Positions 53,503 through 63,414 of a DNA stretch of 64,000 nucleotides are shown in pieces. The position numbers and the translations under genes were made by a program. Numbering within the stretch: position 1 is the first letter of the stretch; every line of letters begins with the position of its first letter. Origin of the DNA: Bacteroidetes bacterium HGW-Bacteroidetes-4 (GTDB lineage Bacteria > Bacteroidota > Bacteroidia > Bacteroidales > SZUA-534); assembly GCA_002840905.1 (NCBI GenBank), contig PHDD01000015.1, positions 1 through 64,000 on the forward strand, given 5' to 3'. The notes under the pieces were generated by a model. That model saw nothing but the letters and a program-made list of their open reading frames with translations, had not been told where the DNA came from and searched no databases.

Positions 53503-53909
53503 GAAAATATTTTTTACATTTTTGGCAATTTAATAAAATTTGCAAGTTCAAATTAGAACAGCGATTTAATTGCAGCAATTTTTATAAAAAATTCCACACT
53601 AAATATATTTCTTATTGGAACAGGTGTTTAAAACAGAAAACGTTTAAAAGACTTATTACTATAAACAAAAAGTGAATCTTAAAAATATCAGCAAAATAAA
53701 AGTCAGTCCCTTTTTTGCCGGATACCCATGCAACTGAAACATATATAATATATATTGAAAAAAAAGGAACACAAATGATTAAACATTTTTTACACCTTAT
53801 TGTTAATATTTTTATCCGAATAATCCTGAATTTACTGGTAACAAGAGCAATAAATTTTAAAAAGTGACAGGCATTACGTAAAATTGAGGTAATTTTTTTA
53901 AAATAAATT
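53503..53909. other. Intergenic, upstream of rho; no gene seen
   Basis: A strongly A+T-rich stretch between two divergent genes. No ORF, tRNA-like fold or long inverted repeat was found. It holds the unrecognised promoter of the receiver-PPDK_N gene and upstream DNA of the rho promoter. Confidence 0.5.
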
Positions 53910-53939
53910 TTGTGATTTAGTTCATAATTAGTATAATTG
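53910..53939 (+). promoter_or_regulatory. Bacteroidota-type promoter of rho
   Basis: TTTTG ending at 53912, exactly 19 bases, then TATAATTG (53932-53939), one mismatch from TAnnTTTG. A start near 53946 gives a leader of about 118 bases, long enough for autoregulation as known for rho in other bacteria. Confidence 0.6.
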
Positions 53940-54063
53940 CATCGTTTTCAAAGGGGTATAAAACAATCCCGAAATCATTCACCTCATATTTTCATGAGCC
54001 TTTTCAAATAAAAAATAACAATCGAATTTATATTCGTTAAAATCAAAGTAAATCACATAACTT

Positions 54064-55821
54064 ATGTATGACATTCTCGAGTTGAACAAGAAGCTTGTTC
54101 CTGAGTTAAAAGAAATTGCCAAAAGCTTGAATATTAAGCGTATTGAGACTTTACGCAAACAGGATTTAGTTTATAAAATCCTTGATCAACAGGCAATTGA
54201 CGCTTCAAAAACCAAAAAGCTTGTAAAAAAAGAAGCTAACCCAGACGAAAAAAAACAAACCCCCTCCTCCGAATCAGCCGATTACCAAAAGAAAAAATCA
54301 CGGACACGCACATTTAAAAAAGACTACAAAGCTGAAAAAGTAATGAGCGTAAATCCGCAAAACCGGGTGGAACGTACCGAGGCTCCTGCCAACGCTAAAA
54401 ACGAACCAGCGCAAGAAGCGAAAAAAGAAGAAACTCCTGCAAAAGAAAAAGTTATTGCCCTACCTTCGTACCGCGACAGAGCGCGTATCGATCAGGAAGA
54501 AAGCGGAACTGCTGTTCAGGAGCCAAAAAAATCGAACGAACCAACTCAGGAAACTCCTGTTCGGAACGAACGACCTGCTCCTGTTTACCGGAAAGAATCG
54601 CAGGATATGCCTCAAAGAACAAAAATTGAACGTCCGGCCCGCCAGGAGAACGAACCCCGCAGGGTTGAAAAACAAAAAGATGAGCGCGCCAAATATGAAT
54701 TCGACAGCCTGATTTCTACTTCAGGAGTTTTGGAATTAATGCAGGACGGTTATGGTTTTCTTCGTTCGTCGGATTACAATTACCTGAATTCACCCGACGA
54801 TATTTACGTGAGTCAATCGCAGATTAAACTTTTTGGCTTAAAAACCGGAGACACAATTACCGGTGCCATTCGCCCTCCAAAAGAAGGTGAAAAGTATTTT
54901 CCGCTGATTAAAGTAGAAAAAATTAACGGACGCGACCCGGAAAGTGTTCGTGACCGGGTTCCTTTCGACTTTTTAACCCCACTTTTCCCCGACGAAAAGT
55001 TCGACTTAACCAGCCATCCGCAAAACTCGCCTTCGACCCGCACCATCGATATGTTTACTCCAATTGGTAAAGGACAGCGTGGATTAATTGTGGCTCAGCC
55101 AAAAACAGGAAAAACGGTTTTATTGAAAGAAATTGCCAATGCCATTGCAGCCAATCACCCCGAGGTGTATCTGATTGTTTTGCTTATCGATGAACGTCCT
55201 GAGGAGGTTACCGATATGGCCCGTAGTGTTAATGGCGAAGTAGTGGCATCAACTTTTGACGAACCCGCCGACAAACACGTTAAAGTGGCCAGCATTGTGC
55301 TCGAAAAGGCCAAACGTTTGGTTGAGTGCGGTCACGATGTGGTTATTCTGCTGGATTCTATTACTCGTTTAGCTCGTGCCTACAATACCGTTTCTCCGGC
55401 ATCCGGTAAAGTTTTGTCGGGTGGTGTTGACGCGAACGCACTGCACAAACCCAAACGCTTTTTTGGTGCTGCACGGAATATCGAGAATGGAGGTTCCTTA
55501 ACTATTTTGGCTACCGCCCTTACTGAAACCGGTTCAAAAATGGACGAAGTTATCTTTGAAGAATTTAAAGGTACCGGTAACATGGAGCTGCAACTCGACC
55601 GTAAACTGTCGAACAAACGAATTTACCCGGCTGTTGACATCAACTTGTCGAGCACCCGTCGCGACGATTTGTTAATTGACAAAGATACATTAAGCAGACT
55701 TTGGGTATTGCGTAACTACCTGTCGGATATGAATTCGGTGGAAGCCATGCAATTTCTTCGCGACCGCTTGGTGAAAACGCACAGCAATGAGGAATTCTTA
55801 ATCTCGATGAACGACAAATAA
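54064..55821 (+). CDS. rho: Transcription termination factor Rho
   Basis: The hexameric RNA helicase that ends transcription, 585 residues. In order: Rho_N (about 1-45, [21 protein letters not shown]), a long charged, low-complexity insertion (about 45-215, rich in Lys, Glu, Pro and Arg) as in other Bacteroidota, an RNA-binding cold-shock-like domain (218-290, [15 protein letters not shown]) and the RecA-like ATPase with P-loop QPKTGKT at 345-351, Walker [17 protein letters not shown] and the Q-loop/R-loop region. The promoter and a long leader are noted upstream. It ends at a strong terminator. Confidence 0.97.
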   Translation: MYDILELNKKLVPELKEIAKSLNIKRIETLRKQDLVYKILDQQAIDASKTKKLVKKEANPDEKKQTPSSESADYQKKKSRTRTFKKDYKAEKVMSVNPQNRVERTEAPANAKNEPAQEAKKEETPAKEKVIALPSYRDRARIDQEESGTAVQEPKKSNEPTQETPVRNERPAPVYRKESQDMPQRTKIERPARQENEPRRVEKQKDERAKYEFDSLISTSGVLELMQDGYGFLRSSDYNYLNSPDDIYVSQSQIKLFGLKTGDTITGAIRPPKEGEKYFPLIKVEKINGRDPESVRDRVPFDFLTPLFPDEKFDLTSHPQNSPSTRTIDMFTPIGKGQRGLIVAQPKTGKTVLLKEIANAIAANHPEVYLIVLLIDERPEEVTDMARSVNGEVVASTFDEPADKHVKVASIVLEKAKRLVECGHDVVILLDSITRLARAYNTVSPASGKVLSGGVDANALHKPKRFFGAARNIENGGSLTILATALTETGSKMDEVIFEEFKGTGNMELQLDRKLSNKRIYPAVDINLSSTRRDDLLIDKDTLSRLWVLRNYLSDMNSVEAMQFLRDRLVKTHSNEEFLISMNDK

Positions 55822-55839
55822 TCGAATTTTAATTAAATC

Positions 55840-55880
55840 AAAAGCCCCATCCGTTTACCAGATTGGGGCTTTTCTTTTTT
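55840..55880. terminator. Bidirectional terminator (rho / abgT)
   Basis: AAAAGCCCCATC (55840-55851) pairs with GATTGGGGCTTTT (55861-55873) with one bulged T, followed on the plus strand by CTTTTTT. It lies between converging stops at 55821 and 55889. Confidence 0.85.
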
Positions 55881-55888
55881 GCTACATA

Positions 55889-57427
55889 TTATAAATGCGC
55901 TGCTCCATGATAATATAATGGAGAATCGGGACCCAATGGAATATCAAAATAAATCCAGGCCATCAAAAGAATGGTCCAACCGATAAAAAAGATGATGGAG
56001 AAAGGAATCATGGTAGATATGATGGTTCCTATCCCGGCATTTTTATCGTATTTCTGAACAAAAGCAATGATGAGTGCAAAAAAGCTCATCATGGGTGAGA
56101 TTATATTGGTAACACTGTCGCCAATGCGAAAAACCACCTGCGATAATTCGGGCGAATAACCCATAAGCATAAAAATTGGAATAAAAACCGGTGCCATTAT
56201 TGCCCACTTGGCCGAAGCACTTCCCATAAGCATATTGATTGTAGCAGCAAAAAGGATAAAAAGAACCATCAGCACATAGATATTCAGATTTGCTGCTTTA
56301 AGCGCTTCAGCTCCATTTACAGCCAGCACAATGCCCAGATTACTCTCTTTAAAATAAGCCACAAACTGGGCTGCAAAAAATACCAGCACAATATAGGTTG
56401 CCAGGGCTTTCATACTTTCAGCCATGCCTTTCATCACATCGGCATCGTTTTTAAATTTACCCACCACAGTACCATAAACAATACCCATTGCACCGGCCAC
56501 AACAAACAATAGCGTTACAACACCACGCAGCAAAGGTGAATGCAACAGCGAACCGTCTTCACTTCGCATAACACCATCCTCGGGTATGGCTCCCCATAGT
56601 ATCAGACCAAGAAATAACATAAATGTTAGTCCGCTATAAAGCAGTCCTTTTTTCTCTTTTTTGGTCAGCCTTTCAAGAGCAATGTTTTCTTCTTCACCAT
56701 CGGGCTGATACTTACCAAACCGGGGTGCTACAATTTTTTCAGTAACCCATGTTCCTAAAAAGGAAATCAGGAAGGTTGAAACTATCATAAAATAATAATT
56801 GGCCGTTGGATTCACCACATAAGATGGATCGATAATTTGTGCAGCCTCTTGAGAAAGACCAGCTAAAAGCGGATCGATGGTTCCCAAAAACAAATTGGCA
56901 CTAAACCCGCCCGAAACTCCGGCAAAAGCAGCGGCCATTCCAACAATGGGATGTCGGCCAACCGCTATAAAAATTACTCCGGCCATAGGAATTAAAAGTA
57001 CGTATCCAATATCACTGGCCATGTTCGACATAATACCAGCAAATACCAATACAAAAGTTAAGAGCGATTTTGGAGCCGATAACACCAGTAAGCGGATAGC
57101 CACCCCTATTAATCCGCTACTTTCAGCAATTCCAATACCCAACATGGCAACCAGAACAATTCCCAAAGGAGCAAAATCGGTAAAGTTTACCACCGTTTTT
57201 TCGAGGATAAAATGCAATCCATCGCCCGAGAGCAGGTTTTTTACACTAATCACATTGCCATTTGCCGGATGCAATATCTGCCAGCCCAGCCAACTGCCTA
57301 TCCACGAAACTAATAAGGTAATTACTGCAAAGCCCAAAAACAGGGTTGCCGGGTGTGGGAGTGCATTTCCCCCTCGTTCAACTATATTTAAAAAGCGTTG
57401 CATTAAAGATGTTTTCTGTTTTGCCAT
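55889..57427 (-). CDS. AbgT family transporter
   Basis: An inner-membrane carrier of 512 residues with about 11-13 hydrophobic segments. The family includes E. coli AbgT, which imports p-aminobenzoyl-glutamate, and MtrF-like sulfonamide and PABA exporters. The start QRFLNIVERGGNALPHPATLFLGF, the central GIMSNMASDIGYVLLIPMAGVIF and AAFAGVSGGFSANLFLGTIDPLLAG are family signatures. Import or export cannot be told from sequence, and no abgA/abgB peptidase genes are adjacent. Confidence 0.9.
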   Translation of the reverse strand: MAKQKTSLMQRFLNIVERGGNALPHPATLFLGFAVITLLVSWIGSWLGWQILHPANGNVISVKNLLSGDGLHFILEKTVVNFTDFAPLGIVLVAMLGIGIAESSGLIGVAIRLLVLSAPKSLLTFVLVFAGIMSNMASDIGYVLLIPMAGVIFIAVGRHPIVGMAAAFAGVSGGFSANLFLGTIDPLLAGLSQEAAQIIDPSYVVNPTANYYFMIVSTFLISFLGTWVTEKIVAPRFGKYQPDGEEENIALERLTKKEKKGLLYSGLTFMLFLGLILWGAIPEDGVMRSEDGSLLHSPLLRGVVTLLFVVAGAMGIVYGTVVGKFKNDADVMKGMAESMKALATYIVLVFFAAQFVAYFKESNLGIVLAVNGAEALKAANLNIYVLMVLFILFAATINMLMGSASAKWAIMAPVFIPIFMLMGYSPELSQVVFRIGDSVTNIISPMMSFFALIIAFVQKYDKNAGIGTIISTMIPFSIIFFIGWTILLMAWIYFDIPLGPDSPLYYHGAAHL

Positions 57428-57676
57428 AATATATTGTGTTCAAAAATTAATAGTCAATGTTTAAACAAACAGCAGGCAAAAATAATTGTTTAGAGGAAAA
57501 ATCCTAAAATAAAGGTTTATTGTAAAACAATAGAGCACTTTACCTTAAAAAAGACCCTAAAATCTGAAATAAACCCACGCTCCCGGTAGTTTCTGGAACA
57601 GCAGGAAAAACATGTTCAGCAAGTAATCTATAATCATTTTAAATTAGGCTTTAAACTGCGTTTTGCAATGTAAAAA

Positions 57677-57708
57677 TTGCAGCATCAATAGTCTTTTTGC
57701 TAAGTTTG
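57677..57708 (+). promoter_or_regulatory. Bacteroidota-type promoter of the DUF4143-type ATPase gene
   Basis: TTG (57677-57679), 21 bases, TAAGTTTG (57701-57708). The box ends just before an ATG at 57710, so transcription probably begins after that codon. This decides in favour of the next in-frame ATG at 57725. Confidence 0.6.
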
Positions 57709-57724
57709 CATGACAATTTTAGGT

Positions 57725-58903
57725 ATGCAGCGATTTTATCAAACACATTTCGAATTACTTGAATCGGTTAAAGCTCCCATTACCCGAGAGCTTAAAAATG
57801 AGATCGATTGGCGTAATCGTTTGATTGGTATCAAAGGTACCCGGGGCATCGGTAAAACCATATTCTTACTCGATTACATCAAATCGGCTTATGGCGACGA
57901 CAAATCGTGCCTTTACGTAAACTTAAACAACTTTTACTTCTCGGGACATTCACTGGTCGATTTTGCCAATGAGTTTCGAAAAACAGGAGGCAAAACCCTG
58001 GTATTGGATCAAGTGTTTAAATACCCCGACTGGTCAGCGGCCATACGTGATATTTACAACAAATTCCCCGATTTGCAGGTTATTTTTACCGGTAGTCCGG
58101 TAATGCGCCTAAAAGACGACAATCCCGACCTGAAAGGTAAAGTGTCTTCGTACCATCTGCGTGGATTATCGTTTCGGGAATACTTAAACTATACCACGCA
58201 AAATACTTTTATCAAATACACCCTCGATGACATACTGAAATACCATGTTGAAATTGCCAAGGATATTTTGTTTAAAACCAAACCGCTGGCCTATTTCAAC
58301 GATTACCTGCATCATGGGTTTTATCCCTTTTTTACCGAGAATGTAAATTTCAGCGAGAATGTATTAAAAATAGTAAACCTGACTCTTGAGATTGATATTC
58401 CCTTTTTACAACAAATGGAACTAAAATACCTGCCCAAACTGAAAAAACTGATTTATACCCTGTCGGGCGACATGCCCCACACACCAAACATCAGCCAGTT
58501 AAGCAGCAGTATTGACACGTCGAGGGCTACGGTAATCAATTACCTGAAGTATTTAAAGAATGCCCGCTTAATCAACCCCATTTATCAGGGCGATGCCGAC
58601 AGCTCCAAAAAACCCGAGCGGGTATACCTCCACAATCCGAATTTATTGCATGCCATTTCAATGAGCCAACCCAGTAAAGAGGCGCTAATTGAAACCTTTG
58701 TGCTGAATCAGGTTCAAAAAGGGCATTACATTTCCGGAAACGGAAAATCAGGTGAATTTGAAATTGATAAGCACTTAACTTTTAAAGTTGGTAATAACAA
58801 ACGCTTGAGTACCAACCAGGAAAACACCTACGTATTGATTGATATGGAGGAGGTGGGCGAAGGAAAACGCATTCCGGTATGGTTGTTCGGCTTTTTGTAC
58901 TAA
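57725..58903 (+). CDS. AAA+ ATPase with DUF4143-type C-terminus
   Basis: A 392-residue ATP-binding protein of the large AAA_14/DUF4143 family. The N-terminal ATPase has Walker A GTRGIGKT, Walker B LVLDQVFKYPDW and sensor-1 VIFTGSPVMRL. The C-terminal half (from about 200) is a winged-helix/nuclease-like DUF4143 region with ATVINYLKYLKNARLI. The function of these very common genes is unknown; some cluster with toxin-antitoxin or defence genes, but nothing like that is adjacent here. The start at 57725 (MQRFYQTHF) follows the promoter position. Confidence 0.87.
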   Translation: MQRFYQTHFELLESVKAPITRELKNEIDWRNRLIGIKGTRGIGKTIFLLDYIKSAYGDDKSCLYVNLNNFYFSGHSLVDFANEFRKTGGKTLVLDQVFKYPDWSAAIRDIYNKFPDLQVIFTGSPVMRLKDDNPDLKGKVSSYHLRGLSFREYLNYTTQNTFIKYTLDDILKYHVEIAKDILFKTKPLAYFNDYLHHGFYPFFTENVNFSENVLKIVNLTLEIDIPFLQQMELKYLPKLKKLIYTLSGDMPHTPNISQLSSSIDTSRATVINYLKYLKNARLINPIYQGDADSSKKPERVYLHNPNLLHAISMSQPSKEALIETFVLNQVQKGHYISGNGKSGEFEIDKHLTFKVGNNKRLSTNQENTYVLIDMEEVGEGKRIPVWLFGFLY

Positions 58904-59070
58904 TGCGCGGATAGTTGCCTTTCAAATAAAAGCATATCCTTAAAAACGTTCTTTTCAGAAATTAAAATTCAATCGGAGTTCGTCTACCGGTTTAAAAATT
59001 AATAAAGCAGCTCAGGTCTTAAAAGCCGGGCTTATAAACTAATTAATATAAATTCTTAATAAGTAATAAC

Positions 59071-62000
59071 ATGGCAAAAGAAAAAAAATTCATCACTTGT
59101 GATGGTAACTATGCCGCATCGCACGTAGCGTATATGTTCAGCGAGGTGGCTGCAATTTATCCCATCACTCCCTCATCGAACATGGCTGAAAATGTTGACG
59201 AATGGGCGGCTCACGGCCGGAAAAACATTTTTGGCGAACCCGTTACTGTAGTCGAAATGCAGAGTGAAGCCGGTGCAGCCGGTGCTGTTCATGGCTCATT
59301 ACAGGGCGGCGCTTTAACCTCTACCTACACTGCATCGCAGGGTTTGTTGCTGATGATTCCCAACATGTACAAAATTGCCGGCGAATTGCTTCCCGGTGTT
59401 TTCCATGTTTCGGCCCGTAGTTTGGCGGCTCAGGCCCTATCAATTTTTGGCGACCACTCCGATGTTATGAGCGCCCGTCAAACCGGTTTTGCTTTCCTGG
59501 CTTCCGGTTCTGTTCAGGAAGCTATGGATTTGGCCGGTGTGGCCCATTTAACGGCTATTAAATCACGCATCCCTTTCGTACATTTCTTTGACGGGTTCCG
59601 TACCTCGCATGAGATTCAAAAAATTGAAGCCTTGCAGGAAGACGATTTGAAACCTTTGCTCGACATGGAAGCACTTCAGGCATTCCGCAATGGTGCTTTA
59701 AGTCCTAACCACCCGGTAACCCGCGGTTTGGCTCAAAACCCCGACATTTACTTCCAGGCACGCGAAGCAGCCAATAAATTCTACGATGCTGTTCCCGACA
59801 TGGTAGCCGATTACATGGCTGAAATCACCAAAATTACCGGTCGCGAATACAAACCCTTTATGTATTACGGAGCAGCCGATGCCGAGAATGTAATTATTGC
59901 CATTGGTTCAATTACCGAAACCATTCGCGAAGTGGTGGAACACCTGAATGCCAAAGGCGAAAAAGTAGGGGTATTGGCAGTTCATTTGTACCGTCCTTTC
60001 TCAGCAAAACACTTTATGCAGGTTATGCCCGAGAGTGTAAAACGTATTGCTGTACTCGACCGTACCAAAGAACCCGGAGCCAATGGCGAACCCTTATATC
60101 TTGATGTAAAAGATTTATTTTACGGAAAACCAAACGCCCCGGTTATTGTTGGCGGCCGTTACGGTTTATCGTCGAAAGACACCACGCCGGCCATGATTAT
60201 CAGCGTATTTAATAACCTGAAAATGGCTGAACCCAAAAATCGTTTTACCTTAGGTATTGTTGACGATGTTACCTTTACCTCGCTTCCTTTGTTGCCTGAA
60301 GTAAGTTTAGCTAACGACGGCCGCTTCGAAGCCAAGTTCTACGGTTTGGGTTCGGATGGTACCGTGGGTGCCAACAAAAACTCGATTAAAATTATTGGTG
60401 ACACCACCGACAAATATTGCCAGGCTTATTTTGCCTACGATTCAAAAAAATCGGGTGGTTTTACCGCATCGCACCTGCGCTTTGGTGACAAAAAAATCAT
60501 GTCGCCTTATCTGGTTAACACTCCCGACTTTGTAGCTTGTCACGTACCAGCATATCTGGGTAAATACGACATGCTCAAAGGGCTGAAAAAAGGAGGAACC
60601 TTCCTGTTAAACGCTATCTGGGATAAAGACGAAGTTAAAAACCACTTGCCCGACGCTGTGAAGAAATACCTGGCTGAAAACAACATCAGCATGTATATGA
60701 TCAATGCTACCAAACTGGCCGAAGAAATAGGCCTGGGTAACCGTACCAATACCATTATGCAGGCTGCCTTCTTTAAAATTGCCAACGTAATTCCTTACGA
60801 CCTGGCCGAAGAGCAGATGAAAAAAATGATTAAGAAATCGTTTGGAAACAAAGGCGAGGAAATTGTTAAGATGAACTACGCTGCGGTTGAGGCCGGAAGC
60901 GATGTTATTAAAGTAGATGTTCCTGCCGAATGGGCCAACATTGAATTGAAAAAAGAGAAAGACCTAAGCGGTAAATTACCCGAGTTCGTTCGCGATGTAG
61001 TGGTTCCCATCAACAACCTGGCCGGTGACGACCTTCCTGTTTCAGCTTTTGCCGGACGCGAAGATGGAACCTTCCCCTCAGGAACAGCACAATACGAAAA
61101 ACGCGGTATTGCCGTAAATGTGCCCGAATGGCTTTCTGACAACTGTATCCAGTGTAACCAGTGTGCTTATGTTTGTCCTCACGCTGCCATCCGTCCATTC
61201 CTTCTCGATGAGAAAGAAAAGGCTGCTGCTCCCGAAGGTACGGTAACCATTAAAGCCAACGGAAAAGGTTACGATGGCTTAGGTTTCCGCATTCAGGTTT
61301 CTACGCTCGACTGTACCGGTTGTGGTAACTGTGCCGATGTTTGTCCTTCGAAAGAAAAAGCGCTGGTTATGAAACCTCTTGCTTCGCAGGAAGTTGAAAT
61401 ACCCCGTTGGGATTATATGGCAGCCAAGGTAAGCATCAAGGAAATTACCCCACGCGAAATGAACGTGAAAGCTTCGCAATTTGCCCAGCCCCTGTTCGAA
61501 TTCTCAGGTGCTTGTGCCGGTTGCGGTGAAACACCTTACATTAAAACCATCACTCAGTTGTATGGCGAAAGCATGATGGTAGCCAACGCTACCGGATGTT
61601 CTTCCATCTATGGTGGTTCTGCTCCTTCAACTCCTTATTGCGCCGCAAAAAGTGGAAAAGGGGTAGCCTGGGCTAACTCCCTGTTCGAAGACAACGCCGA
61701 ATTTGGTTTGGGTATGGCCCTGTCAGCTCAAAAACTACAGGCACGCATTGAGCGTTTGGCTACTGAAAATGCCGCCTCGTTTAGTGCCGAAACTCAGGCC
61801 GCTTTAACAGAATGGATCGAAGCCAAACACAGTACGGTTAAATCGGCTGCAGCATCGAACAAACTGGTAGCTGCCCTTGAAAAAGAAAAAGCTCCGGTGG
61901 TGAAAGAAATTTTAGCCATTAAAGACTGGATGCCTAAACGCAGTAACTGGATATTTGGTGGCGACGGATGGGCTTATGATATCGGTTACGGAGGTTTGGA

Positions 62001-62607
62001 CCACGTGCTGGCATCGGGCGAAAATGTGAACGTACTGGTACTCGATACCGAAGTTTACTCAAACACCGGTGGACAATCGAGTAAATCGACTCCGGTTGGA
62101 GCTGTTGCCAAATTTGCCGCATCGGGAAAGAAAATCCGTAAAAAGGATTTGGGAATGATGGCTATGAGCTATGGTTATGTTTATGTGGCCCAGGTTTCGA
62201 TGGGTGCCAACAATGCCCAGTATTTTAAAGCCCTGAAAGAAGCTGAAGCTTACAACGGACCTTCGTTGATTATTGCTTACGCACCCTGTATCAACCACGG
62301 TTTACGTGGCGGTATGGGCGGTTCACAAACCGAGATGAAGAAAGCTGTGGAATCAGGATACTGGCATTTGTATCGCTTCAACCCGGAGTTGGAAAACGAA
62401 GGAAAGAACCCGTTCACGCTCGATTCAAAAGAACCCAACTGGGAATTATTCCAAAAGTTCCTGATGGGCGAAGTACGATATACATCGCTGATGAAGAGCT
62501 TCCCCGAAGCTGCTGATGAATTGTTTAAAGCAGCCGAAGAGAATGCCAAATGGCGCTATGCCTCGTACAAACGTTTGGCAGCTATGGATTATTCACCCGT
62601 TGAATAA
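59071..62607 (+). CDS. nifJ: Pyruvate:ferredoxin (flavodoxin) oxidoreductase
   Basis: A single-chain PFOR of 1178 residues that oxidises pyruvate to acetyl-CoA and CO2 and reduces ferredoxin, a central step in anaerobes. In order: the TPP-binding domain (AAIYPITPSSNMAE near 27), domain II, a two-cluster ferredoxin domain with C692xxC695xxC698 and C748xxC751xxC754, then the C-terminal TPP domain with the CAGCGE cluster ligand and FGGDGWAYDIGYGGLDHVL near 960. Cys motifs and length are complete. No promoter box was found in the 160-base upstream gap. It ends at a strong terminator. Confidence 0.97.
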   Translation: MAKEKKFITCDGNYAASHVAYMFSEVAAIYPITPSSNMAENVDEWAAHGRKNIFGEPVTVVEMQSEAGAAGAVHGSLQGGALTSTYTASQGLLLMIPNMYKIAGELLPGVFHVSARSLAAQALSIFGDHSDVMSARQTGFAFLASGSVQEAMDLAGVAHLTAIKSRIPFVHFFDGFRTSHEIQKIEALQEDDLKPLLDMEALQAFRNGALSPNHPVTRGLAQNPDIYFQAREAANKFYDAVPDMVADYMAEITKITGREYKPFMYYGAADAENVIIAIGSITETIREVVEHLNAKGEKVGVLAVHLYRPFSAKHFMQVMPESVKRIAVLDRTKEPGANGEPLYLDVKDLFYGKPNAPVIVGGRYGLSSKDTTPAMIISVFNNLKMAEPKNRFTLGIVDDVTFTSLPLLPEVSLANDGRFEAKFYGLGSDGTVGANKNSIKIIGDTTDKYCQAYFAYDSKKSGGFTASHLRFGDKKIMSPYLVNTPDFVACHVPAYLGKYDMLKGLKKGGTFLLNAIWDKDEVKNHLPDAVKKYLAENNISMYMINATKLAEEIGLGNRTNTIMQAAFFKIANVIPYDLAEEQMKKMIKKSFGNKGEEIVKMNYAAVEAGSDVIKVDVPAEWANIELKKEKDLSGKLPEFVRDVVVPINNLAGDDLPVSAFAGREDGTFPSGTAQYEKRGIAVNVPEWLSDNCIQCNQCAYVCPHAAIRPFLLDEKEKAAAPEGTVTIKANGKGYDGLGFRIQVSTLDCTGCGNCADVCPSKEKALVMKPLASQEVEIPRWDYMAAKVSIKEITPREMNVKASQFAQPLFEFSGACAGCGETPYIKTITQLYGESMMVANATGCSSIYGGSAPSTPYCAAKSGKGVAWANSLFEDNAEFGLGMALSAQKLQARIERLATENAASFSAETQAALTEWIEAKHSTVKSAAASNKLVAALEKEKAPVVKEILAIKDWMPKRSNWIFGGDGWAYDIGYGGLDHVLASGENVNVLVLDTEVYSNTGGQSSKSTPVGAVAKFAASGKKIRKKDLGMMAMSYGYVYVAQVSMGANNAQYFKALKEAEAYNGPSLIIAYAPCINHGLRGGMGGSQTEMKKAVESGYWHLYRFNPELENEGKNPFTLDSKEPNWELFQKFLMGEVRYTSLMKSFPEAADELFKAAEENAKWRYASYKRLAAMDYSPVE

Positions 62608-62658
62608 GCAAAACTATCATTAAAGTAGCTCAGGTTTACTTTAAAATCAACATAATTG

Positions 62659-62690
62659 GCCTGCTCCGCTTTCCGGGGCAGGCTTTTTTT
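62659..62690 (+). terminator. Rho-independent terminator of nifJ
   Basis: GCCTGCTCCG (62659-62668) pairs with CGGGGCAGGC (62674-62683), 10 pairs with one G-U, loop CTTTC, then seven T. Confidence 0.93.
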
Positions 62691-62739
62691 ATGTTTAAAC
62701 AGGTAAGTTCCCTTTTACGGTTTTGATTTTGCAACCTGC

Positions 62740-63098
62740 AAGTACCTCTTGATCCAAAAATTTTAGCATTTTACGCTTGCAACAGCCCTCTGATCCGAAA
62801 ATTTTAGCAGTTTACGTCTGTAACAAGCTCCTGATCGAAAAATTTTGCCTCTTTTGAGCTGTGAAAGTACCACTTATCTGAAAGTTTTGGCCCGTGCAAC
62901 TTTGCAACAGGCAAACCGGAGGTCCGATCACCCCCTCGCAAGTTTGAAAGTGCCCAAACGGCCGTCGTTTACCTACTTTCAAATTTGCACCAGGGTCACC
63001 GAAGGTTCGATCACCCTCTCGCAGGTTTGAAAGTGCCCCGCCGTTTTCCATTTACCTACTTGCAAAGCTGCAACAGGGTCACCGGCGACTAAATTAGC
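62740..63098. repeat. Degenerate 41/83-bp tandem repeat array with nested hairpins
   Basis: Units starting GATC(C/G) recur at 62751, 62792 and 62833 (41 bases apart), and again as longer units at 62926 and 63009 (83 bases apart, two 41-mers). Each 83-mer carries an inverted repeat: GCAAGTTTGAAAGT (62938-62951) with ACTTTCAAATTTGC (62975-62988), and in the second copy GCAGGTTTGAAAGT (63021-63034) with ACTTGCAAAGCTGC (63058-63071). In the first copy an inner AAACG/CGTTT stem sits inside the loop. No ORF with a conserved frame exists (83 is not a multiple of 3), so it is non-coding. Confidence 0.85.
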
Positions 63099-63151
63099 CA
63101 ACTGAATACTAAAAACAGCCTCGTAACACTTTTCTGGCAGCCAAAGTACAC

Positions 63152-63183
63152 AAAAAAGCCCCACACACCGGAATGCAGGGGCT
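63152..63183 (-). terminator. Rho-independent terminator of the small membrane protein gene
   Basis: AGCCCC (63157-63162) pairs with GGGGCT (63178-63183). On the minus strand five or six T follow (63156-63152). It lies 29 bases beyond the stop. Confidence 0.75.
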
Positions 63184-63211
63184 AAACTTCAACCAAAACA
63201 ATAATTGCCAG

Positions 63212-63394
63212 CTAAAGAATTAAAAACTTAAAGGCTTCGTACACCAAAAAGGCCGGCCACACACAGGCTTTTAAAAACCCGAGTACACCTATCCAAAAAC
63301 CGGTGGCCTGTGAAATGTAAAATACCGCAGCGCCAATCATTCCCAGTCCGTATAGGGCTCCGTGTGAGGCATTGCATTGAACTTCTTTACCCAT
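63212..63394 (-). CDS. Small conserved membrane protein
   Basis: A 60-residue protein with a short polar start (MGKEVQCNASHGALYG) and two hydrophobic helices (about 17-31 and 35-59), the second ending ACVWPAFLVYEAFKFL. I recall similar short proteins in other Bacteroidota, so it is probably a real gene, but no function is known to me. It lies 20 bases beyond the stop of the GH13 gene on the same strand and has its own terminator, so it may be cotranscribed with the amylase. Confidence 0.7.
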   Translation of the reverse strand: MGKEVQCNASHGALYGLGMIGAAVFYISQATGFWIGVLGFLKACVWPAFLVYEAFKFLIL

Positions 63395-63414
63395 AGTTTA
63401 TGTTTTTAAGATTA

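Noticed and set aside
57725-58903. DUF4143-type ATPase as part of a toxin-antitoxin or defence unit
   Set aside because: It is a single gene with its own promoter between a transporter and PFOR, with no partner gene beside it.
62812-63164. Small minus-strand ORFs inside the 41/83-bp array
   Set aside because: The unit is not a multiple of three, so the frame differs between copies, and composition is repeat-like.
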